From NCBI GenBank assembly GCA_000620205.1, contig JHVP01000010.1:124001-188000 (forward strand): a stretch of 64,000 bases of DNA, in the 5' to 3' direction. A program made the position numbers and the translations under genes. The notes below the pieces were generated by a model. That model was not told the DNA's origin. It was given only the letters and a program-made list of their open reading frames with translations, and did not search any database. This DNA comes from Geodermatophilaceae bacterium URHA0031. GTDB lineage: Bacteria > Actinomycetota > Actinomycetes > Mycobacteriales > Geodermatophilaceae. This document shows, piece after piece, positions 51,089 through 59,532 of the stretch (the first letter of the stretch is position 1; every line of letters begins with the position of its first letter).

Positions 51089-51625
51089 ATGCGGGGGTTG
51101 GCGCGGCGGGAGTTCTGTCTCGTCCTGCTCCGCCGGATGGCCGACACGCGACCTGACCTGGTCACCGACGCGCTCCCCCGGCTGGGCGCCGACCGCGCCG
51201 AGGCCCGGGCGGCGCACCGCCGCTGGCAGGCCCTGCAGCACGCTCCGCGAGCACCGCGCGGCCTGTCGTTGCACGCCGCCGTCCTCGGTCCCCCGGCGAT
51301 CAGTGACGAAGTTCGCACCGGCGACCTCCTGCTCGTCGTCCACCGGTGGCCGCTGCCGCTGTGGCCGCACCTGCTGTGGGAGGTGCTGGCCGACCCGCAC
51401 GGAGCCGTGCTGGACGAGCAGCTGGTCCGCGCACCGGGCTCACCGGTCCCGCCGGCGTCGTCCGGGCTGCTCGTCTGGGAGCACGTGGTCGCCGACGTCG
51501 CCGTGCTCCCCGGCGCGGTCGGCGTCGACCCCGGCGTGCCGCCCCGCTGGGAGGTGCACCTGCCCGGCGGCGCCCGCGCCCGGTTCGTGTGGGGGTTGCT
51601 CCAGCAGGTGCAGCCCCCGGCATGA
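51089..51625 (+). CDS. Hypothetical protein
   Basis: 178 residues with CAGGCT 6 nt before the ATG. Rich in Trp, Pro and Val, with segments LLLVVHRWPLPLWPHLLWEVL and SGLLVWEHVVADVAVL. No signal peptide or catalytic motif is visible, and no family is recognised. It diverges from the riboswitch-controlled NlpC gene; the gap to the following GNAT gene is 7 nt, suggesting an operon of this gene, the acetyltransferase and the oxidoreductase. Confidence 0.6.
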   Translation: MRGLARREFCLVLLRRMADTRPDLVTDALPRLGADRAEARAAHRRWQALQHAPRAPRGLSLHAAVLGPPAISDEVRTGDLLLVVHRWPLPLWPHLLWEVLADPHGAVLDEQLVRAPGSPVPPASSGLLVWEHVVADVAVLPGAVGVDPGVPPRWEVHLPGGARARFVWGLLQQVQPPA

Positions 51626-51632
51626 TCACGGC

Positions 51633-52091
51633 GTGCCCCACCTCACCCCCGCCGCGTGGGACGACCCGGTCGTCCAGCAGCTGACCTGCGCCCAGCAGCT
51701 GGAGATGCGCGACCTGTACGACGGCGACATCGAACCGGGCGTGAAGCCCTCGGCCTCCGACATCGCCGTCGTGCTGGTGGCCCGCGACGACGACGGGACG
51801 CCGGTCGGCTGCGGCGCGCTGCGCCCCCTCGAGCCCGGCGCCGCCGAGCTGAAGCGGATGTACGTCGTCCCCGCCGCCCGCGGGCAGGGGATCTCCCGCC
51901 TGCTGCTGGTCGCGCTGGAGGCCGAGGCGGCCGACCGGGGCTGGACGACGCTGCGCCTGGAGACGGGCACCCGGCAGCCCGCGGCCGTCGGCCTGTACAC
52001 CGCCGCGGGGTACCGGCCGGTCGAGGCGTTCGGGCACTACCGGACCGACGACACCGACGACTCGCTGTACTTCGCCCGGGTGCTCGCATGA
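51633..52091 (+). CDS. GNAT family N-acetyltransferase
   Basis: 152 residues, GTG start. LKRMYVVPAARGQGISRLLLVALEAEA (shown for the acetyl-CoA loop RGQGIS) and the C-terminal LYTAAGYRPVEAFGHY are typical. The substrate is unknown. The stop overlaps the oxidoreductase start (ATGA). Confidence 0.85.
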   Translation: MPHLTPAAWDDPVVQQLTCAQQLEMRDLYDGDIEPGVKPSASDIAVVLVARDDDGTPVGCGALRPLEPGAAELKRMYVVPAARGQGISRLLLVALEAEAADRGWTTLRLETGTRQPAAVGLYTAAGYRPVEAFGHYRTDDTDDSLYFARVLA

Positions 52092-53641
52092 CCGCCGCCC
52101 GGTACGACGCGGTGGTCGTCGGCGGTGGGCACAACGGGCTGACCGCCGCCGCCTACCTGGCCCGGGCCGGCTGGTCGGTGCTGGTGCTCGAGCGGCGGCA
52201 GGTGCTCGGCGGCGCCGCGATCAGCCAGCAGGTCTTCGCCGGCGTCGACGTCCGGCTGTCGGCGTACTCCTACCTGGTCAGCCTGCTGCCGGACCGGATC
52301 GTCGCCGACCTGGCGCTGCCGCTGACCCTGCTGGACCGGTCGGTGGCGTCCTACACGCCGGTCCGCCGGCAGGGCTCCCACCGCGGGCTGCTGGTCGAGC
52401 GGGACGAGGGGCCGGAGACCGCGGCGTCCTTCCGCGCGCTGACCGGCTCGGACGACGAGCTGGCCGGCTGGCAGCGCTTCTACGGCCGGCTGGCCACCCT
52501 GGCCGAGGACCTGGCGCCGACGCTGACCCGACCGCTGCCCTCCCCCACCGAGCTCGAGGGCCGGCTGCGCGACCCCGGCATGTGGCACGACCTGCGCGAG
52601 CGCCCGCTGGCCGACGTCGTCGCCGACCACCTCGCCGACGACGACGTCCGCGGCGTGGCGCTCACCGACGGCCTGATCGGCACCTTCGCCGACGTGCACG
52701 CCGCGGACGGGCTCGCCGGCCGCTGCTTCCTGTACCACCTGGTCGGCAACGGGACCGGCCGCTGGCGGGTGCCGGTGGGCGGCATGGGGGCGGTCAGCGG
52801 GGCGCTGGCCACCGCCGCCCGGGCGGCCGGGGCCGAGCTGGTCACCGGCGCCACCGTGACCGCGCTGGAGACCCGCCGGGACGGCGTCACGGTGCACTGG
52901 ACCGACGACGGCGGGGCGGCGCACGCCGCGGACGCCGGGTACGCGGTCAGCGGCGCTGCCCCGGCCGTGCTGGACGACCTGCTCGGCACGCCGTCCGGGG
53001 TCCGGCCGTCGGGCTCGCAGCTGAAGGTCAACATGGTGCTGCAGCGGCTGCCCGGCCTGCGCTCGGGCGCCGACCCGCGGCTCGTCTTCGGCGGGACGCT
53101 GCACGTGGACGAGGCCGCCTCGCAGATCGACGCCGCGTACGGCCAGGCCGCGGGCGGGCAGCTGCCCGACGTCGTCCCGTTCGAGGTGTACTGCCACTCG
53201 CTGACCGATCCCTCGATCGTGGGCGGCACGGAGCTGTCGACCCTGACCCTGTTCGGGCTGCACACCCCGGCCGAGCTCTACGCCGCCGACCCGGTGGGCA
53301 CCCGGGAGGAGGCGGTGCGCCGGGTGGTGGCCCAGCTGGACGCGCACCTGACCGAGCCGCTGGCGGACTGCCTCGCGCTCGACGCCGACGGCCGGCCCTG
53401 CCTGCAGGCGTCGTCCCCGCTGGACGTGGAGGCCGCCCTGGCGATGCCGGGCGGGCACATCTTCCACGGCGACCTGTCCTGGCCGGTCGCGGACGAGCCG
53501 GAGCAGGTGGGCACCTGGGGCGTGGCGACGTCGCACCCGCGGGTGGTGGCCGCCTCCTCCGGCGGGACGGTGCGCGGCGGGGCGGTCAGCGGGCTCGGCG
53601 GGTTCGCCGCGGCCCAGCACCTGCTCGGCGCGGACGGGTGA
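52088..53641 (+). CDS. FAD-dependent oxidoreductase, phytoene-desaturase-like (PYROXD2 type)
   Basis: 517 residues. FAD-binding VVVGGGHNGLTAAAYLARAGWSVLVLERR (nucleotide-binding GGGHNG loop) lies at residues 9-37, followed by GGAAISQ. The C-terminus GLGGFAAAQHLLG is the conserved FAD contact of this fold. It resembles PYROXD2-like proteins rather than true carotenoid desaturases, and no crt genes are near, so carotenoid synthesis is not supported. Confidence 0.85.
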   Translation: MTAARYDAVVVGGGHNGLTAAAYLARAGWSVLVLERRQVLGGAAISQQVFAGVDVRLSAYSYLVSLLPDRIVADLALPLTLLDRSVASYTPVRRQGSHRGLLVERDEGPETAASFRALTGSDDELAGWQRFYGRLATLAEDLAPTLTRPLPSPTELEGRLRDPGMWHDLRERPLADVVADHLADDDVRGVALTDGLIGTFADVHAADGLAGRCFLYHLVGNGTGRWRVPVGGMGAVSGALATAARAAGAELVTGATVTALETRRDGVTVHWTDDGGAAHAADAGYAVSGAAPAVLDDLLGTPSGVRPSGSQLKVNMVLQRLPGLRSGADPRLVFGGTLHVDEAASQIDAAYGQAAGGQLPDVVPFEVYCHSLTDPSIVGGTELSTLTLFGLHTPAELYAADPVGTREEAVRRVVAQLDAHLTEPLADCLALDADGRPCLQASSPLDVEAALAMPGGHIFHGDLSWPVADEPEQVGTWGVATSHPRVVAASSGGTVRGGAVSGLGGFAAAQHLLGADG

Positions 53642-53711
53642 GCGAGGCAGAAGTGGGCACCGGAGGACCAGGCGAGCCGGTCCGGCCGCAGCGCAGACCC
53701 CAGGAGAGCAG

Positions 53712-53855
53712 ATGAGCACCCCGCACCGGGACCCCGACGACAAGGCACAGCGGCAGGTGCCGCGGAACCGCTTCCGAGTCCTCGTCATCAGCGTGGTGGT
53801 GCTGATCATCGTGGTGGTCTTCGGGTACATGCTGCTGGTCGGCCTCAACGGCTGA
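53712..53855 (+). CDS. Small single-pass membrane protein (47 aa)
   Basis: ATG with CAGGAGAG ahead of it. A charged N-terminus (STPHRDPDDKAQRQVPRNRFR) leads into one hydrophobic helix VLVISVVVLIIVVVFGYMLL, ending in VGLNG. Its length and architecture suggest a small membrane regulator or a tail-anchored peptide; nothing more can be said. Below the size limit of most gene finders. Confidence 0.6.
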   Translation: MSTPHRDPDDKAQRQVPRNRFRVLVISVVVLIIVVVFGYMLLVGLNG

Positions 53856-53911
53856 GCTGTCCGCCACGCCGGTCCGACGGGCGCATCCGACGCGTACCTG
53901 GTCAACTGGCA

Positions 53912-54763
53912 GTGGTGCAGGTGGTGGACGAGGCGCGCGGCCTGCTGGTGACGATCCGCGGCCGGCTGACCGGACGGGACACCGCGCTCATCGCCGCCGG
54001 CCTCACCTTCTACGCCGGGATCGCCGTCGTCCCGGTGCTGGTGCTGTCCCTGGCGCTGACCAGCTGGCTCACCAGCCCGGCGACCGTCCGGGAGCTCACC
54101 GACCGGCTCGGCGAGGTGCTCCCCGACCAGCTCGGCGCCCCGGACGCGCTGGCCCGGCTGGCCGAGGCCGGCACCTCGCTCAGCGCGCTGCAGGCCGTGC
54201 TGACCCTGCTGCCGATCTCGCTCTACGGCGAGGGCATCCGCCGGGCGCTGCTGCGGTTCAGCCCGGCGACCGACCGGTTCACCGCCTGGCGGGGGCGGCT
54301 GGCCTCGCTGCCGCTGCTGCTGCTGGCGCCGCTGCTGCTCTACCCGCTGCTGCTGGTCGGCCGGGTGCTCGCCGAGCTCGCCGACCGACCCGGCTCCGGC
54401 GCGACGCTGGGGGGCTTCGCGCTCGGCTACTACTCGGTCCTGGCGGCGCTGACGGTGCCGCTGATCTGGGTGTTCCGGGTGGTCGCGGCCGGCCGGCTGC
54501 GGTGGGGCCCGGTCGTCGTCGGGGCGCTGTTCACCGCGGCCTCGCTGTCGGGCTTCCTGCAGGGCTTCGTCGTCTTCCTGTCCCTGCCGCTGGACCTGGG
54601 GGCACCCTTCGGCGGGCTCACCGTGGTCGGCGGGGTGGCCGCGGTGTCCTTCTGGCTGTTCCTGCTGCACTTCGTGCTGATCGCCGGCTGGCTGTTCACC
54701 GAGGCGCTGGACGACCGGGTGCGCCGCGGGCGGGTCGCCCGGGCGGCGACCCCGGTCAGCTGA
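53912..54763 (+). CDS. YihY/BrkB family membrane protein
   Basis: 283 residues, GTG start, six hydrophobic helices. DTALIAAGLTFYAGIAVVPVLVL and LPISLYGEGIRRALLRF match the YhjD/YihY/BrkB family (once annotated ribonuclease BN), now considered an inner-membrane protein of unclear transport function. The last 8 nt overlap the convergent PPK2 gene. Confidence 0.88.
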   Translation: MVQVVDEARGLLVTIRGRLTGRDTALIAAGLTFYAGIAVVPVLVLSLALTSWLTSPATVRELTDRLGEVLPDQLGAPDALARLAEAGTSLSALQAVLTLLPISLYGEGIRRALLRFSPATDRFTAWRGRLASLPLLLLAPLLLYPLLLVGRVLAELADRPGSGATLGGFALGYYSVLAALTVPLIWVFRVVAAGRLRWGPVVVGALFTAASLSGFLQGFVVFLSLPLDLGAPFGGLTVVGGVAAVSFWLFLLHFVLIAGWLFTEALDDRVRRGRVARAATPVS

Positions 54764-55607
54764 TCGGGTGCTCCTCGATCAGCCGGTCGCGCTGCTCGGC
54801 CACGTCGTAGGCGGGCTCGGGCAGCCGCGGGTCCAGCTCGGTCAGCGTCTCCAGCAGCAGCCGGCCGACGGCCCAGTTCCGGTACCACTTCCGGTCACTG
54901 GGGACGACGTACCAGGGGGTGGTCGGGGTGCTCGTCCGCTCCAGCGCGATCTCGTAGGCACGCTGGTAGGCCGGCCAGAGCGCGCGCTCGTCCAGGTCGC
55001 CGGGGTTGAACTTCCACCGCTTGGCCGAGTCGTCGAGCCGTGCGAGCAGCCGTTCCTTCTGCTCCCACGGCGAGATGTGCAGGAAGCACTTCACCAGGGT
55101 GACGTCGTCGTCGGCCAGCTGCCGCTCGAAGCGGACGATCTCGGTGTAGCGGCGCTCGATGACGTCGGGGGCAGCCAGCTCGCGGACCCGGCCGATCAGC
55201 ACGTCCTCGTAGTGGGAGCGGTCGAACACCCCGATGAGCCCCGGCCCGGGCACCGCGCGGCGCACCCGCCAGAGGAAGGAGTGCCGCAGCTCCTCGGAGG
55301 TCGGCTTCTTGAAGGCGGTGACCTCGACCCCCTGCGGCTGGACGGCGCCGACGACGTGCGACACCACACCGCCCTTGCCGCTGGTGTCCATGCCCTGCAG
55401 CAGGAGCAGCACCCGCCGCCGGCCACCCGTGGCGCCCTCGGCGTAGAGGCGCTCCTGCAGCTCCGCCAGCCTCTCCCCCTCGGCGAGCATCACGTCGCGC
55501 GTCCGCTCCTTGGACCCGGGTGCCAGCGGGGTGGCGCGGGGGTCCAACCGGGAGAGCTGGACCGGCGGCGCCGGGGCACGCAGCGCGTCGCGCAGGGAGT
55601 CGGCCAT
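54756..55607 (-). CDS. ppk2: Polyphosphate kinase 2 family protein
   Basis: 283 residues. The Walker A is GMDTSGKGG (72-80), lid and Walker B are represented by FDRSHYEDVL and the basic VRFERQL region; LHISPWEQKERLLARLDDSAKRWKF (partial here) is conserved. The family uses polyphosphate to phosphorylate nucleoside mono- or diphosphates. Single-domain length suggests class I or III, so the nucleotide preference is not certain. Confidence 0.92.
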   Translation of the reverse strand: MADSLRDALRAPAPPVQLSRLDPRATPLAPGSKERTRDVMLAEGERLAELQERLYAEGATGGRRRVLLLLQGMDTSGKGGVVSHVVGAVQPQGVEVTAFKKPTSEELRHSFLWRVRRAVPGPGLIGVFDRSHYEDVLIGRVRELAAPDVIERRYTEIVRFERQLADDDVTLVKCFLHISPWEQKERLLARLDDSAKRWKFNPGDLDERALWPAYQRAYEIALERTSTPTTPWYVVPSDRKWYRNWAVGRLLLETLTELDPRLPEPAYDVAEQRDRLIEEHPIS

Positions 55608-55613
55608 GCGCGC

Positions 55614-55619
55614 AGCCTA
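55614..55619 (-). promoter_or_regulatory. Candidate -10 element, leaderless ppk2
   Basis: TAGGCT on the minus strand, 6 nt from the ATG at 55607. Confidence 0.5.
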
Positions 55620-55681
55620 GAGATGCTGGTCAGGCTGTGGGTGGGTCAGCGGACGCCGTCGTCCCCCTCCGCTCTCCGCCG

Positions 55682-57721
55682 CTACGCCCGCAGCAGGTCG
55701 GGCAGATCACCGGCGTGCAGCACCACCAGGCTGCTCACCGCGCGGGTCAGCACGACGTAGAGCCGGTGCAGGCCGCGCGGCTCGGCGGCGACGATGGCCG
55801 CCGGCTCCACCACCACCACGGAGTCGAACTCCAGCCCCTTGACCACGGTGGCCGGCACGACCGCCACGCGGGTCGGCTCCGAGCCGTCGTCGGCCAGCGC
55901 CGCGACGTCCAGTCCGGCCGCCTGCAGCAGCGCGACCACGTCGGCCACCGCGGCGTCGGCGCACACGACCCCGGTGGAGCCCTCGGTCGCGGCCAGCTCG
56001 CCGACCACCTCGGCCAGCGGCCCGGCCAGCCGCGACACCGGCCGCAGGCGCAGCGACCCCGGCTCCCGGCGCACCGCCGTCGCGGCGGGCAGCCCGGGGG
56101 CGATCCGCGGCAGCAGCCGGTTGGCGAAGTCGAGGACCTCGCCGGGCACCCGGTAGCCACGGGTCAACGGGCGCACGGCGGTGTCCGGTCGGCCCAGCCC
56201 GGTCAGCGTCTGCGACCAGTCGGCCGCCGACCACGGGCTCGTCGCCTGGGCGAGGTCCCCGAGCACGGTGAGCGACCCGGCCGCCAGCCGGCGGGCGACC
56301 GCCCGGCACTGCATGGGCGAGAGGTCCTGCGCCTCGTCGACGACGACGTGCCCGTAGCCCGGGGTGCGCTCGAGCATGCCGGCGACCTCGTCGACGAGCA
56401 CCGCGTCGGCTTGCGTCCACCGGGCGGTCCGCACCGAGCGCGGTGGCGACGACCAGAGCAGCAGCGCCTGCTCCTGCTCGGTGAGCACCCCGCGGGCGGC
56501 CCGGGCCAGCCGGTCGGGGTCGGAGAGCAACCCGCAGACCAGGGCGGCCGCGTCGACGGCCGGCCACACCGCGTCGCAGAACGCCCGCACCTCGGCGCTG
56601 CGCGCGGTGCGCCGGGTCTCCGCGTCGGTGGGGCTGCCCCCGCCGGCCTCCTTCAGCCGCCGGGCGTGCTCGGCCAGGCTCATCGCCAGCCGCTCGCGCC
56701 CGGCGGCGTAGTGCAGGACCTGCTGGTCGTCGACGCCGCTGGTGCCGGCCCGGCGCAGGTCGTCGACGAACCGCTTGAGCCGCTCGACGCTGATCCGGTA
56801 CCGGCGCCCGGTCAGCGTCACCTGCACCGAGTCCACCGGCTTGCTGATCCCGCCCCACAGCGCCCGGCGCAGCACCTCGGCCATCCGCGGGTCGCCCTTC
56901 AGGACGGCGACGGCGGGCTCGTCCTCGGCACGCACCGGCACCCGCGCAGTGAGGTCGGCGACCGTCGCCTGGTCGACCTCCACCTCACCGAGCGCCGGGA
57001 GGACCTGCTCGATGTAGCGCAGGAAGGCCCGGTTGGGGCCGACCACCAGCACGCCGGTGCGGGCCAGCTGCCCGCCGTGGGTGTAGAGCAGGTAGGCCGC
57101 CCGGTGCAGCCCGACCGCCGTCTTGCCGGTGCCGGGTGCGCCCTGCACGCAGATCGACTCGCTGAGCGGCGCGCGGACGATGTCGTCCTGGTCGGGCTGG
57201 ATGGTGGCGACGATGTCGCGCATCGGGCCGCTGCGCGGCCGCTCGATCTCCTGCCGCAGCAGATCGCTGTCCCGCTGCTCGCCGGCCGCCAGGAACTCGT
57301 CCTCGTAGCTGGTCAGCTCGCCCCCGGCGAAGCCGAACCGGCGGCGGCGCACCAGGCCCTGCGGATCGGTGGCGCTGGCCTGGTAGAAGGGCCGGCTCAT
57401 CGGGGCCCGCCAGTCGATCACGACCGGGTCGCCGGCCGCGTCCCGGACGTGCCGGCGGCCGATGTGGAAGCTCTCCGCCTCGGCGTCGGTGCGCCCGAAG
57501 AAGGCCGGCACGCCGGGGTCGTGGGCCAGGGCGGCGAGGCGCTCGGCCCGGGCAGCGCCCAGCCGTTCGGACGCCCAGGCGTCGACGCCGGCGTCGGTGA
57601 CGGCGACGGCGGCCGTGCGCATCTGGCCGAGGCAGGAGGCGGCGAGCGCCAGGTGGTCGCGCTCGGCGGTGAGGACGGGATCGGCGGCGGTGGTCTCGGC
57701 GGGCGCAGGGGTGAGAGACAC
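55682..57721 (-). CDS. HelD/HelR-like RNA polymerase-associated ATPase (UvrD family)
   Basis: 679 residues from GTG at 57721. Helicase motifs: Walker A GAPGTGKTAVGLH near residue 205, Walker B VVVDEAQDLSPMQ, motif IV region LTRGYRVP and the C-terminal motif VVLTRAVSSLVVL. The N-terminal 60 residues form a coiled coil (LALAASCLGQMRTAAVAV) that in HelD enters the secondary channel of RNA polymerase. Actinobacterial homologues called HelR displace rifampicin and recycle stalled polymerase. No rifamycin-associated element was seen upstream, so drug induction is not supported by the sequence. Confidence 0.88.
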   Translation of the reverse strand: MSLTPAPAETTAADPVLTAERDHLALAASCLGQMRTAAVAVTDAGVDAWASERLGAARAERLAALAHDPGVPAFFGRTDAEAESFHIGRRHVRDAAGDPVVIDWRAPMSRPFYQASATDPQGLVRRRRFGFAGGELTSYEDEFLAAGEQRDSDLLRQEIERPRSGPMRDIVATIQPDQDDIVRAPLSESICVQGAPGTGKTAVGLHRAAYLLYTHGGQLARTGVLVVGPNRAFLRYIEQVLPALGEVEVDQATVADLTARVPVRAEDEPAVAVLKGDPRMAEVLRRALWGGISKPVDSVQVTLTGRRYRISVERLKRFVDDLRRAGTSGVDDQQVLHYAAGRERLAMSLAEHARRLKEAGGGSPTDAETRRTARSAEVRAFCDAVWPAVDAAALVCGLLSDPDRLARAARGVLTEQEQALLLWSSPPRSVRTARWTQADAVLVDEVAGMLERTPGYGHVVVDEAQDLSPMQCRAVARRLAAGSLTVLGDLAQATSPWSAADWSQTLTGLGRPDTAVRPLTRGYRVPGEVLDFANRLLPRIAPGLPAATAVRREPGSLRLRPVSRLAGPLAEVVGELAATEGSTGVVCADAAVADVVALLQAAGLDVAALADDGSEPTRVAVVPATVVKGLEFDSVVVVEPAAIVAAEPRGLHRLYVVLTRAVSSLVVLHAGDLPDLLRA

Positions 57722-57819
57722 GGTCGCAGGACGGTACGCGCGAGCCGGACACGGCTCAACCGAGATCCCGGGAGCCGCCGGTGATGTGTAGACCCCGCGG
57801 TCCCGGATCATCCTCAGGC

Positions 57820-58677
57820 ATGACCAGTGACTCTGCTCTGCCCCCAGTGATCGGGGCCATCGCCGACGACCGGGACGGGAACGCCCTGGGCACGATCACG
57901 ACGGTCTTCCTCGACGACGTGACCCAGCGACCCACCTGGGTGGGGCTGACCGACGGTCCGGAGGCCACCTCCGGCGACGTCCCGGTGATCGCACCGATCT
58001 CCGACGCCGAGTACGCCGAGGGCCGGCTGCGGCTCACCGTCCCCGCCGACGCCGTCCGCACGGCTCCCCGGGTCGCGCAGCCGGACCGGCTGAGCCCGGA
58101 GGAGGAGACGTCGCTGCGCGAGCACTACCGGGCTGCCGCCGTGACCGGCCGGCACGCCACGACCGACACGGTGGCGATCCCGACCGTGCCGACCGGCACG
58201 GCGACCGACACGGCGACCGACACCGGCACCCGTACGGCCGGTACGCCGGCCGGCACGGCCGTCGGGACGGCGGCCGACGCGGCCGTGACGCGCTCGGAGG
58301 AGCAGCTCCAGGTCCGCACGGTGGTCGAGCCGTGGACCCGGGCGGTGCTCCGGATCGAGGAGGTCACCGAGGAGGTCATGGTGCCGGTCACCATCACCCG
58401 CCAGCAGGCCCGCATCGACTACCTGCCGCTGTCCCCGACCGACCGCGCAGCTGCGACCGGCACGGCCGACAACGCCGGCGCGCCCGGCGCCGAGCGGTCC
58501 ACGAGCACCGGCGAGTGGGTGACGCTCTACGCCGAGCAGCCCACGGTCACGCTCGAGCGGGTGCCCGTCGAGCGGGTCCGGCTGCAGACGTCCTGGGCGA
58601 GCGAGGAGACCACCGTGACCCAGGAGCTCCGCCGGGAGCAGGTGGAGCTGACCACCACCGAGACGCCGCTCGGCTGA
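57820..58677 (+). CDS. PRC-barrel and DUF2382 (YsnF-like) stress protein
   Basis: 285 residues. The N-terminal PRC-barrel-like half (about residues 5-85) reads PVIGAIADDRDGNALGTITTVFLDD. A Thr/Ala-rich spacer with repeats such as TGTATDTATDTGTRTA links to DUF2382 (about residues 155-280), recognisable by VEPWTRAVLRIEEVTEEVMVPV and the closing EQVELTT. Members are induced by general stress or dehydration in other bacteria; here the role is inferred. ATG start; convergent with the esterase over a tandem palindrome. Confidence 0.85.
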   Translation: MTSDSALPPVIGAIADDRDGNALGTITTVFLDDVTQRPTWVGLTDGPEATSGDVPVIAPISDAEYAEGRLRLTVPADAVRTAPRVAQPDRLSPEEETSLREHYRAAAVTGRHATTDTVAIPTVPTGTATDTATDTGTRTAGTPAGTAVGTAADAAVTRSEEQLQVRTVVEPWTRAVLRIEEVTEEVMVPVTITRQQARIDYLPLSPTDRAAATGTADNAGAPGAERSTSTGEWVTLYAEQPTVTLERVPVERVRLQTSWASEETTVTQELRREQVELTTTETPLG

Positions 58678-58691
58678 CCGGACCCCGAGGA

Positions 58692-58727
58692 TTCGGCGCC
58701 GAACCCTTGAAGGGTTTCGGCGCCGAA
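58692..58727. terminator. Tandem-palindrome bidirectional terminator
   Basis: Two direct copies of the 12-bp perfect palindrome TTCGGCGCCGAA (58692-58703 and 58716-58727) frame CCCTTGAAGGGT. The whole folds into one long stem with a single-base bulge, or into two small cruciforms. Lies between convergent genes. Confidence 0.75.
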
Positions 58728-58739
58728 CCCTCGACGGAG

Positions 58740-59417
58740 TCAGCGAGAGGCGGCGGCGAGCCACCAGCCCAGGGCGTCGTCGACCAGGTCCGGCGTCACC
58801 ACGTGACCGCCGGCGAACTCGTGGTAGCCCACCTCGTAGCCGTCGGCGGTCAGGCTCGCCGCCACCCGGCGGCCGCACCGCTCGACCGGGAGCACCCGGT
58901 CCTCGGTGCCGTGGCTGATCCAGAAGCGCGGCCGCCCGTAGCGCCCGGGCGCGGCGACGAAGCCGGGAGAGAAGGCGGTCACCGCCTCGGCGAGGTCGCC
59001 GTTGGCGACCCCGAGGGACAGCGCGTAGGAAGCGCCGTCGGAGAACCCGCCCAGCGCGATGCGGTCGACCGGCAGCCGGGCCAGGACGTCGGCCAGCGCG
59101 GCGTCCAGTACAGCGACGTCCCGGCCCAGCCCACCGGCGATCAGGTCCCAGGTGGCGGCGGCCGACGTGGGCGCGAGCACCGCCACCCCGCGGGCGGCCG
59201 CGGGCTCCCCGACCGCGCGCAGCGAATCGTCGGCCGAGCCCCCGGCCCCGTGGAAGAAGACCAGGAGCCCGACCACCTCAGCCGCCGGCACGGCGAGCAG
59301 CACCTCCGCGGCCGGGCCGAGGTCCACCGCCGAGACGCCCGGCTCCGGGGGTGGCCCCGGAGGCGCTGCGGAGGGGCGGGCGTCGAGGCGGCCGTCGGCC
59401 GCTCGGGAGGCAGTCAC
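58740..59417 (-). CDS. Alpha/beta hydrolase (phospholipase/carboxylesterase type)
   Basis: 225 residues, GTG start. The oxyanion motif FFHGAGGS and the nucleophile elbow GGFSDGAS are clear. The catalytic Asp falls in GTEDRVLP and the His in EFAGGHVV. The first 28 residues are Pro/Ala-rich and likely disordered. Substrate is a short ester; details unknown. TAGGGC lies 6 nt before GTG. Confidence 0.88.
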   Translation of the reverse strand: MTASRAADGRLDARPSAAPPGPPPEPGVSAVDLGPAAEVLLAVPAAEVVGLLVFFHGAGGSADDSLRAVGEPAAARGVAVLAPTSAAATWDLIAGGLGRDVAVLDAALADVLARLPVDRIALGGFSDGASYALSLGVANGDLAEAVTAFSPGFVAAPGRYGRPRFWISHGTEDRVLPVERCGRRVAASLTADGYEVGYHEFAGGHVVTPDLVDDALGWWLAAASR

Positions 59418-59423
59418 CGCACC

Positions 59424-59429
59424 GCCCTA
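59424..59429 (-). promoter_or_regulatory. Candidate -10 element, leaderless esterase
   Basis: TAGGGC on the minus strand, 6 nt from the GTG at 59417. Confidence 0.35.
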
Positions 59430-59532
59430 CCCCTCGGTCGGCCGACCTGCACGGCGCGCGGCAGCGGGCCCCGTGCGCGTAAGGTACTTGGACGTCCACG
59501 TATCTCCGGCACCGTCGCCGTCAGGAGCCTCC

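Noticed and set aside
52088..53641. Carotenoid (phytoene) desaturase function
   Set aside because: The FAD fold fits, but no crtB, crtE or related gene is near, and the sequence resembles PYROXD2-like proteins more than CrtI.
57722..57819. Rifamycin-associated element upstream of the HelR-like gene
   Set aside because: No sequence resembling the known inverted-repeat element was found in the short divergent gap.
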